From Burkholderia sp. SRS-46 (GTDB lineage Bacteria; Pseudomonadota; Gammaproteobacteria; Burkholderiales; Burkholderiaceae), in the NCBI RefSeq assembly GCF_004343775.1, contig NZ_PTXL01000002.1, forward strand, positions 434,001 to 498,000: 64,000 nucleotides of DNA, given 5' to 3'. A program made the position numbers and the translations under genes. Of the stretch, positions 48,654-58,463 are shown piece after piece. The notes beneath the pieces are model-generated. The model saw nothing but the letters and a program-made list of their open reading frames with translations. It did no database searches and was not told the origin of the DNA. Position 1 is the stretch's first letter. Each line of letters starts with the position of its first letter.

Positions 48654-49097
48654 TCATGCGTCGTCCGCCTCCATCATCTTGCGCAGCAGGAATTGCAGCG
48701 CGACCCGTTCGCCGGGATTGAGCGCGCCATACGTGCGCTCCGTCACCTGCCGCGCGAACGGCACCGTCCGGTCGATCAACGCGAGGCCCGCCGGCGTCGC
48801 GCGCACGAGCAGCTTGCGGCCGTCGCCCGGATCGGGCAGCACCTCGATCAGCGCGCGCGCCTTGAGCCGGTCGACGACGCCGCGGATCGTCGCCTGGTCG
48901 ATCGCGGTCGCCTTGACGACGTCGTTCAGCGAGCACGCCTGCTTTTCCTTGACCGCGCACAACGCGACGAACTGCGCGGCCGTGAGGTCCGAATCGGGAA
49001 TCGCTTCCTGGAAGATCGCGACATGGCGCTGATAGGCGCGGCGCAGCACGTGCCCGATCTGGTCGTGAAAGTCGTAGGAATCCTTGGAAGATGCCAT
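48654..49097 (-). CDS. nicR: MarR-family repressor of the nic genes
   Basis: A 147-residue winged-HTH repressor. The DNA-binding part is LNDVVKATAIDQATIRGVVD with the wing EVLPDPGDGRKLLVRAT. It resembles NicR of P. putida, which represses nicC/nicX-type promoters and responds to 6-hydroxynicotinate. It lies between the nic genes and the nicT transporter, and a copy of the shared operator motif precedes it, which suggests autoregulation. Confidence 0.85.
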   Translation of the reverse strand: MASSKDSYDFHDQIGHVLRRAYQRHVAIFQEAIPDSDLTAAQFVALCAVKEKQACSLNDVVKATAIDQATIRGVVDRLKARALIEVLPDPGDGRKLLVRATPAGLALIDRTVPFARQVTERTYGALNPGERVALQFLLRKMMEADDA

Positions 49098-49137
49098 GAA
49101 AAGGAAGGCCCGCGCGGTCAGGTATGAAAAGACAAGC

Positions 49138-49148
49138 AGTGTACACCC
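49138..49148. promoter_or_regulatory. NicR-type operator upstream of nicR
   Basis: AGTGTACACCC shares the GTGTACAC core with the other nic sites and is the weakest of the four. It is 40 bp before the nicR start. Confidence 0.4.
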
Positions 49149-49344
49149 TCGAATTGGCAGGGTCTCGTGCATACGCTTCATTTTTAAGCGCATACGCACT
49201 ATTCACGCGCATCCCGCCGCCACGCGACCCGCGTCGGAAAGCGCGTTCCATCACGCTGAAAAATCCTATTAACCTCATACCTTTACGTGTCGATTCGCGT
49301 GCCGGCACGACGCCATCCCCGCCTCCGAACCGACTCGATTTTTA

Positions 49345-49358
49345 TAGTGTGTACGCTA
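49345..49358 (+). promoter_or_regulatory. NicR-type operator upstream of nicT
   Basis: TAGTGTGTACGCTA, the best copy and partly palindromic. It lies about 100 bp before nicT and matches the nicC site almost base for base. Confidence 0.6.
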
Positions 49359-49456
49359 CTTAATTGGCGTGCTATACAGACTCCAGCGCGTGCTCGAACC
49401 GTGCCCGCGTCGACTGGCATCCCACTCATCCGTCTCATTCGAACAGGGGCAACCCC

Positions 49457-50764
49457 ATGTCTACCGCACACCCGAGCGCAGCCGTTTCCCCCGACGACGC
49501 GCTGCACGGTGACCTGTACCGCAAGGTCACCGTGCGCCTGATCACGATCTTCTGCCTGTGCTATTTCGCGGCCTACCTGGACCGCATCAACATCGGCCTC
49601 GCGAAGCTGCAGATGCTCGATGCGCTGAAGTTCAGCGATACCGTGTACGGCCTCGGCGCGGGCCTGTTCTTCGCCGGCTACATCCTGTTCGAAGTCCCGA
49701 GCAACCTGATCCTGCAGCGCGTCGGCGCGAAGCTGTGGATCACGCGCATCATGATCACGTGGGGGCTGCTGTCCGGCGCGACGATGTTCGTGCACACGCC
49801 GATGCAGTTCTACGTCGTGCGCTTCCTGCTCGGCGTCGCCGAAGCGGGCTTCCTGCCCGGCGTGCTGCTGTACCTGACGCAGTGGTATCCGGACGCGCGC
49901 CGCGCGCGGATCGTCGCGCTGTTCATGGTCGGCCTGCCGCTGTCGAGCATGATCGGCAGCCCGATCTCCGGCTGGATCATGCGCACGTTCGACGGCGCGC
50001 ACGGCCTCGGCGGCTGGCAGTGGCTGTTCCTGCTCGAGGCGCTGCCGTCGGTCGCGCTCGGCTTCGTGGTGCTGCGCTGGCTGCCGAACGGCATCGAATC
50101 GGCGCAATGGCTCAGCGACGACGAGAAGCGGACCTTGCGCACGAATCTCGACAACGAGCCGGCCGGCAACAAGAGCCACGCGCTCGGCAAGGCCTTCACC
50201 GAGCCGAAGGTGTGGGCGCTCGGCATCATCGACCTGTGCGTGCTGCTCGGGCTGTACGCGGTCAGCTTCTGGCTGCCGAGCATCCTGCGCGACACCGGCG
50301 TGAAGGACGCGTACCACATCGGCTGGCTGATGGTGATCCCGAACGCCGCCGCCGTGATCGCCACGCTGTATTGCGGCGCCAGCTCGGACCGCGCGCGCGA
50401 GCGCCGCTGGCACATCGTCGTGCCGTTCCTCGTCTCGGCGGCCGCGCTGGCCGCCGCGGCATCGGCACCGCACGGCACGTTCGCGACCGTGCTGCTGTTC
50501 TCGCTGATCAACGCGGGCGCGGCGGCCGCGATGCCGGTCGTGTGGGCGCTGCCGTCCACGTTCCTGCGCGGCTCGGCCGCGGCGGGCGGCATCGCGTTCG
50601 CGTGCTCGCTCGCCAACCTCGGCGGGTTCGGCAGCACGTATTTCATCGGCTGGCTGCGCGACACGTTCCATTCGCAAAGCGCGGGGCTGTACGCCTTCGC
50701 CGCGTGCATGCTGGTCGGTTGCGCCCTCGCGCTCGCCTATCCGCCGAAGCTCGTGAACCGCTGA
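49457..50764 (+). CDS. nicT: MFS transporter, probable nicotinate-pathway permease
   Basis: Anion:cation symporter (ACS) family MFS protein of 435 residues with about 12 membrane segments. Typical pieces are YFAAYLDRINIGLAKLQM, GYILFEVPSNLILQRVG and RFLLGVAEAGFLPGVLLYLT. NicT of P. putida belongs to this family, and the position next to nicR with a shared operator supports uptake of 6-hydroxynicotinate or nicotinate. The start at 49457 gives MSTAHPSAAVSP. Confidence 0.88.
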   Translation: MSTAHPSAAVSPDDALHGDLYRKVTVRLITIFCLCYFAAYLDRINIGLAKLQMLDALKFSDTVYGLGAGLFFAGYILFEVPSNLILQRVGAKLWITRIMITWGLLSGATMFVHTPMQFYVVRFLLGVAEAGFLPGVLLYLTQWYPDARRARIVALFMVGLPLSSMIGSPISGWIMRTFDGAHGLGGWQWLFLLEALPSVALGFVVLRWLPNGIESAQWLSDDEKRTLRTNLDNEPAGNKSHALGKAFTEPKVWALGIIDLCVLLGLYAVSFWLPSILRDTGVKDAYHIGWLMVIPNAAAVIATLYCGASSDRARERRWHIVVPFLVSAAALAAAASAPHGTFATVLLFSLINAGAAAAMPVVWALPSTFLRGSAAAGGIAFACSLANLGGFGSTYFIGWLRDTFHSQSAGLYAFAACMLVGCALALAYPPKLVNR

Positions 50765-50783
50765 ACGCGGCGCGCCGCGGCCG

Positions 50784-52223
50784 TCACACCGGCACGCGCC
50801 GCCGCAGCTCGGCGGGCGGAATCTTCATCGCCTGCCGGTACTTGGTCACCGTGCGGCGCGCGAGCAGGATGCCGCGGCCGGCGAGGCGCTGCGCGAGCGC
50901 GACGTCCGTCAGCGGATCGGCGGGCCGCTCGGCGGCGATCATGTCGCGGATCAGCACCTTCGCCGTGGCCGCCGAACTCGATCCCTGGCCGGCCGCCTCG
51001 AGCCGGCGCGGAAAGAAGTGCTTGAACTCGAACGTGCCGAGCGGCGTCGCCATGTATTTGTTGCCGGTCGCGCGCGACACGGTCGATTCGTGCAGGTCGA
51101 GCGCCTCCGCGATGTCGCGCAGCACGAGCGGCTTCAGCGCGATCTCGCCGTAGCGGAAGAAATCCCGCTGGCGCGCGACGATGCACGCGCCGACGCGCTG
51201 GATCGTATCGAAGCGCTTGTGCGCGTTGCGGATCAGCCAGCGCGCCTCCTGCAACTGCCGGCCCAGCGGCGAATCGCATTCGCCGCTCGCCCGCGCGAAC
51301 AGTTCCGCATAGCGCTGATGCAGCCGCGCGCGCGGCAGCACCGCCGGATTGGTCGTCACGACCCAATCGTCGCGCACCTGCCGCACGATCACGTCGGGCA
51401 CGACATAGTCGCCGCGCGTGCTGCCGTAGTGATTGCCGGGGCGCGGGTCGAGCCCGCGCACGAGCGCGCACGCGGCCTGCAGCGTGCGCGCGTCGCAGCC
51501 GAGCCGGCGCTGCAGCTCGGCCGTCTCGCGCCGCGCGAGCCGTTCGAGATGCTCACGCGCGATCGCCTTCGCGCTGTCGAGCGCCGGCGTGTCCGCCGGC
51601 ATCGCGTCGAGCTGCAGCAGCAGGCACTCGGACAGCGAACGCGCGGCGATCCCGGGCCGGTCGAGCGACTGCACGAGGCGCAGCGCGACGGCGAGATCCC
51701 GTTCGTTCAGCAGCATCACCGGGTCGGCAGCGAGCACGAGATCCGGCAGCGCCTGCCGCAGGTAGCCGTCGTCGTCGAGCGCCTCGATCAGCAGATGCGC
51801 GGCGGCGTGATCGAGCCTGTTCAGCGGATGAAGCCGCAGCGCGTCATGCAGTTGCGCATGCAACGAAGGTTCGGCCGCGTTCCATTCGCCGGGCGACGCG
51901 CCCGGGCCGTCGTCGTCCGCGCGGCCGGGGCCCGTCGCCGACGGCCCGGCCGTATAGGCGGCTTCGCCGTCCGGCGGCGGTGCGTGGTCGGGCGCGTCTT
52001 CGGGCACCGGGTCCGCGCGCTCGGCCGCCGCGTCGGCCTGCGGTTCGACGCCGGCTTCCTCGTCGGCGGCCTGGCCGTCTTCGAGAAACGGATTGGTGTC
52101 GAGCGCCTGCCGCAATTCCTGCTGGAATTCCAGCGATGACAGCTGCAACAAACGCAGCGACTGCTGAAGCCTCGGCGTGAGTGCCAGATGCTGTCGCACC
52201 TGGAGTGCGAGCGTGATGGACAT
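50784..52223 (-). CDS. rpoN: RNA polymerase sigma-54 factor (paralogue)
   Basis: Sigma-54 of 479 residues. Region I (LALTPRLQQSLRLLQLSSLE) interacts with activators. An acidic, Pro-rich region II follows at about residues 50-115, then the core-binding domain. The C-terminal HTH includes LDLHESTVSRATGNKYM, and the RpoN box ARRTVTKYRQ binds the -24 element. AGGAGG precedes the start at 52223. Burkholderia genomes usually encode another rpoN beside lptB/hpf; those genes are absent here, so I take this as the second copy. Two sigma-54 activators are encoded within 6 kb. Confidence 0.93.
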   Translation of the reverse strand: MSITLALQVRQHLALTPRLQQSLRLLQLSSLEFQQELRQALDTNPFLEDGQAADEEAGVEPQADAAAERADPVPEDAPDHAPPPDGEAAYTAGPSATGPGRADDDGPGASPGEWNAAEPSLHAQLHDALRLHPLNRLDHAAAHLLIEALDDDGYLRQALPDLVLAADPVMLLNERDLAVALRLVQSLDRPGIAARSLSECLLLQLDAMPADTPALDSAKAIAREHLERLARRETAELQRRLGCDARTLQAACALVRGLDPRPGNHYGSTRGDYVVPDVIVRQVRDDWVVTTNPAVLPRARLHQRYAELFARASGECDSPLGRQLQEARWLIRNAHKRFDTIQRVGACIVARQRDFFRYGEIALKPLVLRDIAEALDLHESTVSRATGNKYMATPLGTFEFKHFFPRRLEAAGQGSSSAATAKVLIRDMIAAERPADPLTDVALAQRLAGRGILLARRTVTKYRQAMKIPPAELRRRVPV

Positions 52224-52457
52224 CGACGGCCCTCCTCTGTTGTTGGTTGCATGGGGCAGACGACTCGCACGCAACTTCCGCGCCACCCGCGCGCGCGCCG
52301 CCGATCCACGGACGGTACGGGTTCGCACCCTGCGCGGCACGCCCGACCCTGTCGTTTTTTCAACCGCGCGGCAAGTTTCGCCGCAGCGCGCGGGCTTCGA
52401 AGTAATGGCCGAGCGTCTCGGCGATCTCGCGGCGCAGGCCGGGCGCCATGCGAATGC

Positions 52458-52685
52458 TCATCGCGGGCCGCCGCGGCACGGCATCGCGCCGGCGCGTGGC
52501 GCGGGCGACACGGGCGGCGCATGCACCGGCGGCTTGCGGCCGGGCGGATCGCCTTCCGGATACCGGTACCGCCTGGACGGATCCGGCGGCAGGTCGTCAT
52601 CGTCGTCGAGCGGGACGGGATCCGGATCGACATCGGGCACCAGCGGCTCGGGCCGGTGTAGCCACCTTGCAAGCTCCTGTTCCAT
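52458..52685 (-). CDS. Small Pro/Asp-rich hypothetical protein
   Basis: A 75-residue open frame starting MEQELARWLHRPEPLVPDV with a strong AAGGAG 6-7 nt upstream. The middle is very acidic and Pro-rich (PVPLDDDDDLPPDPSRR), the end basic. It has no membrane segment and no family I know. It lies upstream of rpoN on the same strand. The ribosome site is the main argument for it. Confidence 0.5.
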   Translation of the reverse strand: MEQELARWLHRPEPLVPDVDPDPVPLDDDDDLPPDPSRRYRYPEGDPPGRKPPVHAPPVSPAPRAGAMPCRGGPR

Positions 52686-53049
52686 CTCGGCTCCTTCATG
52701 TCGAGTCTCGCCTGCCGCCGTCGTGCAATCTGCGTGCCGCCCCTCCCACGCACGCCACGTCACGCGATACGGCCAACACCCGGCTTCGCCCGGGTTTTGC
52801 AATTGCTACAGCAGCCGCTGCAAATAATTCACGCTGCGCGCCGCAATGCACGATCACGCGTCACATGCGGCCATCACGAACCGGATCCCGGGGCCGCCTT
52901 CGTGCATGCGCGCCGAGCGCGAACTTCATACCTGAAACCCAACCGCCCGCCCACGCCCCGGAATGGAGCTTGCATCGGTAAGCCCACTACCCGCATGGCG
53001 CATCGGGCATGCTCGCGCCGGCCATGCACCCGCACTTCAGGAGAAATAC
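52686..53049. other. Gene-free divergent region with an orphan hairpin
   Basis: A 364-nt gap between the small minus-strand gene and the small plus-strand membrane protein. It includes a terminator-like hairpin at 52778-52798. No gene was seen in it. Confidence 0.4.
52778..52798 (+). terminator. Orphan terminator-like hairpin
   Basis: ACCCGG (52778-52783) pairs with CCGGGT (52790-52795) over a CTTCGC loop, followed by TTT. It reads as a plus-strand intrinsic terminator, but the nearest plus-strand gene upstream ends 2 kb away. It may end a small RNA or attenuate the gene at 53050. Confidence 0.4.
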
Positions 53050-53214
53050 ATGCATCAGACGAATCGCACTCACCGGACGCATCGAACGCATCGCAAGCCG
53101 GCCCGCTGGCGCGAAGTGGAAGGCGCGCTCGAAGTGACCGCGCTCGCGGCGGTCGAATGCGCGCTGGTGATCGGCCTGCTGACCGCGCTCGGCATTCCGC
53201 ACGGCGGCCTGTAG
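53050..53214 (+). CDS. Small single-pass membrane protein
   Basis: A 54-residue protein with AGGAGAAA at a good distance before its ATG. The N-terminus repeats Arg-Thr-His three times (NRTHRTHRTHRKPARW), giving a positive, His-rich face. The C-terminal half is one hydrophobic helix (VTALAAVECALVIGLLTALG). It would insert with the basic end in the cytoplasm. It is followed closely by the CBS protein. Function is unknown. Confidence 0.6.
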   Translation: MHQTNRTHRTHRTHRKPARWREVEGALEVTALAAVECALVIGLLTALGIPHGGL

Positions 53215-53265
53215 CCGCGGCCGGCGCGTGCCGGCTTCCGCTACCCGTTCTGCAAGGAGACGCTC

Positions 53266-53697
53266 ATGCATCGCGTCGACGCAATCATGTCGCGGGACGT
53301 CGTGCGGGTCGCGCCGAACGACACCATCCGCCACGCCGCGCAGTTGATGGCGCGCTACGACATCGGCGCGCTGCCGGTGTGCGACCACAACCGGCTGGTT
53401 GGCATGGTGACGGACCGCGATCTCGCGGTGCGCGCGATCTCCACCGGCAAGCCGCCCGAAACGCCGGTGCGCGAAGTCGCGTCGGGGCCGATCGAATTCT
53501 GCTTCGAAGACGACGCGCTTGACGAAATCCAGCAATACATGGCCGCCGCGCAAGTGCGCCGCATGCCGGTCATCGATCATGACCGGCACCTCGTCGGCAT
53601 GCTGTCGCTCGCCGACATCGCGACGCGCGCCGACGGCGCATCGCGCGACGAGGTCGCGAACACGCTCGAACGCGTGTCGCAACCCACCCCGAAGTAA
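53266..53697 (+). CDS. CBS-domain pair protein
   Basis: A 143-residue protein made of two CBS motifs: VDAIMSRDVVRVAPNDTIRH with GALPVCDHNRLVGMVTDRDL, and a second one ending MPVIDHDRHLVGMLSLADIA. Such Bateman modules bind adenine nucleotides and act as energy or redox sensors. Stand-alone forms are often stress-induced. It may share a transcript with the small membrane protein upstream. Confidence 0.9.
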   Translation: MHRVDAIMSRDVVRVAPNDTIRHAAQLMARYDIGALPVCDHNRLVGMVTDRDLAVRAISTGKPPETPVREVASGPIEFCFEDDALDEIQQYMAAAQVRRMPVIDHDRHLVGMLSLADIATRADGASRDEVANTLERVSQPTPK

Positions 53698-53714
53698 GCG
53701 CGCCGGCCCGACCT

Positions 53715-54305
53715 TCATCCACGCGCGCCGAGCTTGCGCGCGAGCACCTCCGCCGCCACCCAGTGCTGCCTGAGGACAGGCAGCGTGTCGCTCGCGAATG
53801 CGCGCAGATCGGGATCGCGGCCATTGCGCGCCTCGTCCTCGAATAGCTGGACCGCGCTGCGATGCGCGTCCGGCCCCGCCATCGCGACGTACGCGAGGTC
53901 GAAATCCCGGCCGCTGCGGCGGCGCAGCGCCTCGACGTCCGGGTTGACGATCTGCACGGTCTGCACCGGCAGGCCCTTGCGTGCGCCGAGCCCGCGCAGC
54001 CGCCCGATCACCCTGCCGTGATCGTCGAGCATCCGCTTCGCGAACGCGCGCACGTCCGGCGACGTCGATTTCTCGAGCGCGAGCTGGCTCGCCTGCATCT
54101 CGCTCTTGCCGACGATGCCGGCCTTGTCGACGAATTCCGCGTCGATCCCTTGCGGGCGTTTCGCGATCTGCGCGTCGTCGGGCCCCGAGGACGGCAGGAT
54201 CACGCCGCGCGATGCGGGCGACGCGCCGGGCGTTTGGGCCTGCATGGCCGTCGTCATGCCGAGTGCGGCGGCGAGCGCCGCGAACCTGCGGAAGCCGGTT
54301 GTCAT
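53715..54305 (-). CDS. DUF4142 periplasmic protein
   Basis: A 196-residue exported protein. The signal peptide is GFRRFAALAAALGMTTAMQA. A DUF4142 four-helix, ferritin-like bundle follows from about residue 55 (FVDKAGIVGKSEMQASQLAL, then KRMLDDHGRVIGRLRGL and LRQHWVAAEVLARKLG). The role is unknown; the family is frequent beside stress and c-type genes. It is on the same strand as the DUF2795 and BON genes. Confidence 0.85.
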   Translation of the reverse strand: MTTGFRRFAALAAALGMTTAMQAQTPGASPASRGVILPSSGPDDAQIAKRPQGIDAEFVDKAGIVGKSEMQASQLALEKSTSPDVRAFAKRMLDDHGRVIGRLRGLGARKGLPVQTVQIVNPDVEALRRRSGRDFDLAYVAMAGPDAHRSAVQLFEDEARNGRDPDLRAFASDTLPVLRQHWVAAEVLARKLGARG

Positions 54306-54351
54306 CGGATACCTCCTTGCGGGACGGCGAGCGGCAGCGGCAGCCAGTCAC

Positions 54352-54636
54352 TCACGACTTCAGTCGGCCCAGTTCCTTCGACACCGACGCCGGCGTGCCG
54401 TATTCGCGATCGGGAATGCGCATCAGCAGATCGATCACGTCGCGGTCCGCATGCGAACGCTCCGCGCACCGGAGGACGTCGGCCTTGGCCGCCGGATAGT
54501 GCATCCCCTTCAGCGCCTTCTGGATATCGATCGGGCTCGGCGGCTTGCCGCGCGCCGCGCGATGGGCGTCGTCGCTGCGATCCTGCTGCGCGAGCACGTG
54601 GCCGGGCTCGCGTCCGGCAAGTGGGCTGGCTGTCAT
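54352..54636 (-). CDS. DUF2795 family protein
   Basis: A 94-residue soluble protein. The second half matches DUF2795 (IQKALKGMHYPAAKADVLRC and DLLMRIPDREYGTPASVSKE). The first third is hydrophilic and His/Arg/Asp-rich. Function is not established; such proteins commonly occur with other small stress genes. Confidence 0.82.
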   Translation of the reverse strand: MTASPLAGREPGHVLAQQDRSDDAHRAARGKPPSPIDIQKALKGMHYPAAKADVLRCAERSHADRDVIDLLMRIPDREYGTPASVSKELGRLKS

Positions 54637-54709
54637 CGTGTCTCCTCCCTTGCGTCGGACGATATGGCAATGCCGTGCATTCGCGGGCGCGCGTCGTGGT
54701 TCGCCGTCA

Positions 54710-55096
54710 TCATTTCGCGCGGATCGTGAGCTGGTCGCGCACGTGCTGCACGCCGTCGATCTGTTTCACGAGATTGACGGCGGTCATGCGCTGCTGCTCG
54801 TCGGGCACGCTGCCGGTCAGCAGCACGTCGCCGTGCCGCGTCGTGACGTGGATGTCGCCGGACGACACGTCCTCCTTGCCGATCAGCGCCGCCTTTGCCC
54901 GGGTCGTGATCGTCGCATCGTGGATCTTCGCGCCGATCGTCGCCGGCAGCGATGCCGCATTCGCCTCGCCCGCGGCCATCGCGCCGGGCGCCGTCCCGCA
55001 CAACGCGGCCGCCGCCACGGCAGCCGCCGCGCCCAGCCGCTTCGCCGCGTGGCGCTTCAGCCACGGCGGCCATGCCCGCCACTGTGTCGCGTCCAT
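54710..55096 (-). CDS. BON-domain exported protein
   Basis: A 128-residue protein with a signal peptide (AAKRLGAAAAVAAAALCG) cut near GAMAAG. One BON domain follows (ATITTRAKAALIGKEDVSSG and VLLTGSVPDEQQRMTAVNLV), as in OsmY, which binds envelope lipids and protects against osmotic stress. An excellent ribosome site AAAGGAGG precedes the start. It lies between the DUF2795 gene and the sigma-54 response regulator on the same strand. Confidence 0.9.
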   Translation of the reverse strand: MDATQWRAWPPWLKRHAAKRLGAAAAVAAAALCGTAPGAMAAGEANAASLPATIGAKIHDATITTRAKAALIGKEDVSSGDIHVTTRHGDVLLTGSVPDEQQRMTAVNLVKQIDGVQHVRDQLTIRAK

Positions 55097-55176
55097 CGTG
55101 ACCTCCTTTCGTCGATCCGGCATTGCGCCGGCTACGATCACGAGGTCGCAAGCTGCGTGCCGCGCATGCCGCGCCG

Positions 55177-56553
<1,377 letters not shown>

Positions 56554-56908
56554 CGGCACTCCGTTGCGGGCGATGCGCCGCACGCTTCACGGGTCGATTC
56601 GCAGTACGACGCAATGCGTGACCGGCCGCCTGGCGGCCGACGGGACAGCCGTCCGGCGCGCATGCGCCGGACGGCCCAGGAAGAATGCTTTCCTCGTGGC
56701 TACGGTTCAAGTATAGGAAACTCGACTACGTTGTCGGGCGTTATCGAATATTTCTATCCGACCGCTACGGGCACATTGCGAGATTCAATTCCCTGCGCGC
56801 GTGAATTCGCTACGCTGGGTGATAGCGGAATCGCAGCGCCGGGCGCGTATCGTCCGATGACATCGCGCCGCATGTTTCGCGCGACCCTTTCACTCCATCG
56901 AGTCATGC
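56554..56908. other. Gene-free gap between the two sigma-54 activators
   Basis: A 355-nt divergent region. The part at 56690-56810 is notably richer in A+T and should hold promoters. I looked for a -24/-12 element (GG-N10-GC) and did not find a convincing one. Confidence 0.4.
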
Positions 56909-57880
56909 ATGTCGAATCACGGGAGGGACAGCAGGCGCTTGTCCGGCAGCTCGCGGTCGATCCTCGCGTTGCTGGCCAAGATCGAGAAAGCGGCGGCCAC
57001 GCGCGCGAGCGTGCTGATCGTCGGTGAAAGCGGCGTCGGCAAGGAAATCGTCGCACGGCTCGTGCACGATCTGAGCCCGCGCCGCCGGGCGCCGTTCGTG
57101 CCGGTCAATTGCGGCGCGATTCCGCCCGATATCGCCGAGTCGCAATTGTTCGGTCACGAAAAAGGCAGCTTCACCGGCGCAGCATCGCAACATGTCGGCC
57201 TTTTCGAGGCCGCGCGCGGCGGCACGATCTTTCTCGATGAAATCGCCGAAATGCCGCACGCACTTCAGGTCAAGCTGCTGCGCACGCTCGAGACCCAGGC
57301 GATCACGCGGGTCGGCGGCGTCGACACAGTGCCGCTCGACGTGCGCGTCGTCGCGGCGACCCATCACGATCCGGCCGAGGCGATCCGCGACGGCCGGCTG
57401 CGCGAGGATCTGTTCTACCGCATCGCCGTGCTCGCATTGGGCGTGCCGGCGCTGCGCGAGCGCGAGGACGACGTCGAAACCATCGCGCGCGATTTCGTCG
57501 ACGGCCTGAACACCCGGCACAGCACGCGCAAGCGGCTGTCGAGCCAGGCGCTGCGCGCATTGCGCGCATATTCGTGGCCGGGCAACGTGCGCGAGCTGCA
57601 CAACACGGTCGAGCGCGCGTTCATCCTCGCCGACGAGCAGATCGACATTCACCCGCCGCGCCGCCTGCCGGCGCGCGACGAAGTGCGCCGCGGCGCGATG
57701 ACGCTGCCGCTCGGCGCGACGCTCGCGCATGCGCAGCAGCGCTTCATCGCCGCATCGCTCAGGCACTACGGCGGCGACAAGCCGCGCACCGCGAAGGCGC
57801 TCGGCATCAGCCTCAAGACCCTCTACAACCGGCTCGCGCTGATGCGCGAATTCCGTGGCGACCCCGCCAAGGCGGCCTGA
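56909..57880 (+). CDS. Sigma-54 activator without a receiver domain
   Basis: A 323-residue protein starting almost directly with the AAA+ domain. Walker A is LIVGESGVGKEIVA; the loop is GSFTGA; Walker B is GGTIFLDEIAEMP; a Fis-type HTH (AKALGISLKTLYNRLALM) ends the protein. It lacks any sensor domain, like PspF or HrpR/S, so control must come from expression or a partner protein. It is divergent from the response-regulator activator and clearly its paralogue. Confidence 0.88.
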   Translation: MSNHGRDSRRLSGSSRSILALLAKIEKAAATRASVLIVGESGVGKEIVARLVHDLSPRRRAPFVPVNCGAIPPDIAESQLFGHEKGSFTGAASQHVGLFEAARGGTIFLDEIAEMPHALQVKLLRTLETQAITRVGGVDTVPLDVRVVAATHHDPAEAIRDGRLREDLFYRIAVLALGVPALREREDDVETIARDFVDGLNTRHSTRKRLSSQALRALRAYSWPGNVRELHNTVERAFILADEQIDIHPPRRLPARDEVRRGAMTLPLGATLAHAQQRFIAASLRHYGGDKPRTAKALGISLKTLYNRLALMREFRGDPAKAA

Positions 57881-57969
57881 GCGCACCGGCACCGGCGCGT
57901 GTTGCCGGTCGTGCAGCCTGCCGTGCGCCGGTGGTCAATATCTGCAAATCCGTTGAATTTTTTGCGCGG

Positions 57970-58227
57970 TCAGCCGCCGCTCGCCCCTGGCGCGGACGCG
58001 GCGCCCGGCGCGCTCATGCCGCCCGCCGCGCCGCTGGCCGGCATACCGCCCTGCGCACTCGACGGCCCCGGCCCGTTCGACGGCGCGGGCGCCATGCCGC
58101 CGCCCGATGCGCTCGAACCCGATGCGTTGTCGCTCTGCTTCGAGCACCCGGCCCCTGCCGCGACACCGGCCACGATGATGCCGACGGCCAGCGCGCGCCA
58201 CACGTTGCTGAATGGTTGACGTTGCAT
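57970..58227 (-). CDS. Small Gly/Ser/Ala-rich lipoprotein
   Basis: An 85-residue protein with a strong GGGAGG ribosome site. The signal segment ALAVGIIVAGVAAGAGC ends at a lipobox Cys. The mature part is low in complexity (Gly, Ser, Ala, Pro and Met) with no predicted fold. Function is unknown. Confidence 0.65.
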   Translation of the reverse strand: MQRQPFSNVWRALAVGIIVAGVAAGAGCSKQSDNASGSSASGGGMAPAPSNGPGPSSAQGGMPASGAAGGMSAPGAASAPGASGG

Positions 58228-58463
58228 GACACCTCCCGTGTCGAAGGAACTCCGCATGCTGACCAGCAGGTTCCGTGCCACGTGCGCGACGACCTCGCCC
58301 CATTCATTTTCCGAATGACGCTCACCCGAATATTTAATTTCCCATGGTCTGGAGCGCCGCACATACTCGCGAAGAAATCCGACACATAACGTCCACGGCG
58401 CCCGGGCCGAAGCTGCGCAGAGAAGCGGCACGCCCGCGCCCCTACATGGAAGGAGACATCGGC

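Larger units (their letters stand above)
49098..49456. other. Divergent nicR/nicT control region
   Basis: A 359-nt gap without a gene. It is markedly richer in A+T than the flanking genes and contains the two operator-like motifs at 49138 and 49345. Both promoters are expected here. Confidence 0.5.

Noticed and set aside
56690..56810. A sigma-54 (-24/-12) promoter between the two activator genes
   Set aside because: TGGC-containing stretches exist, but none has GC at the required 10-nt distance from GG.
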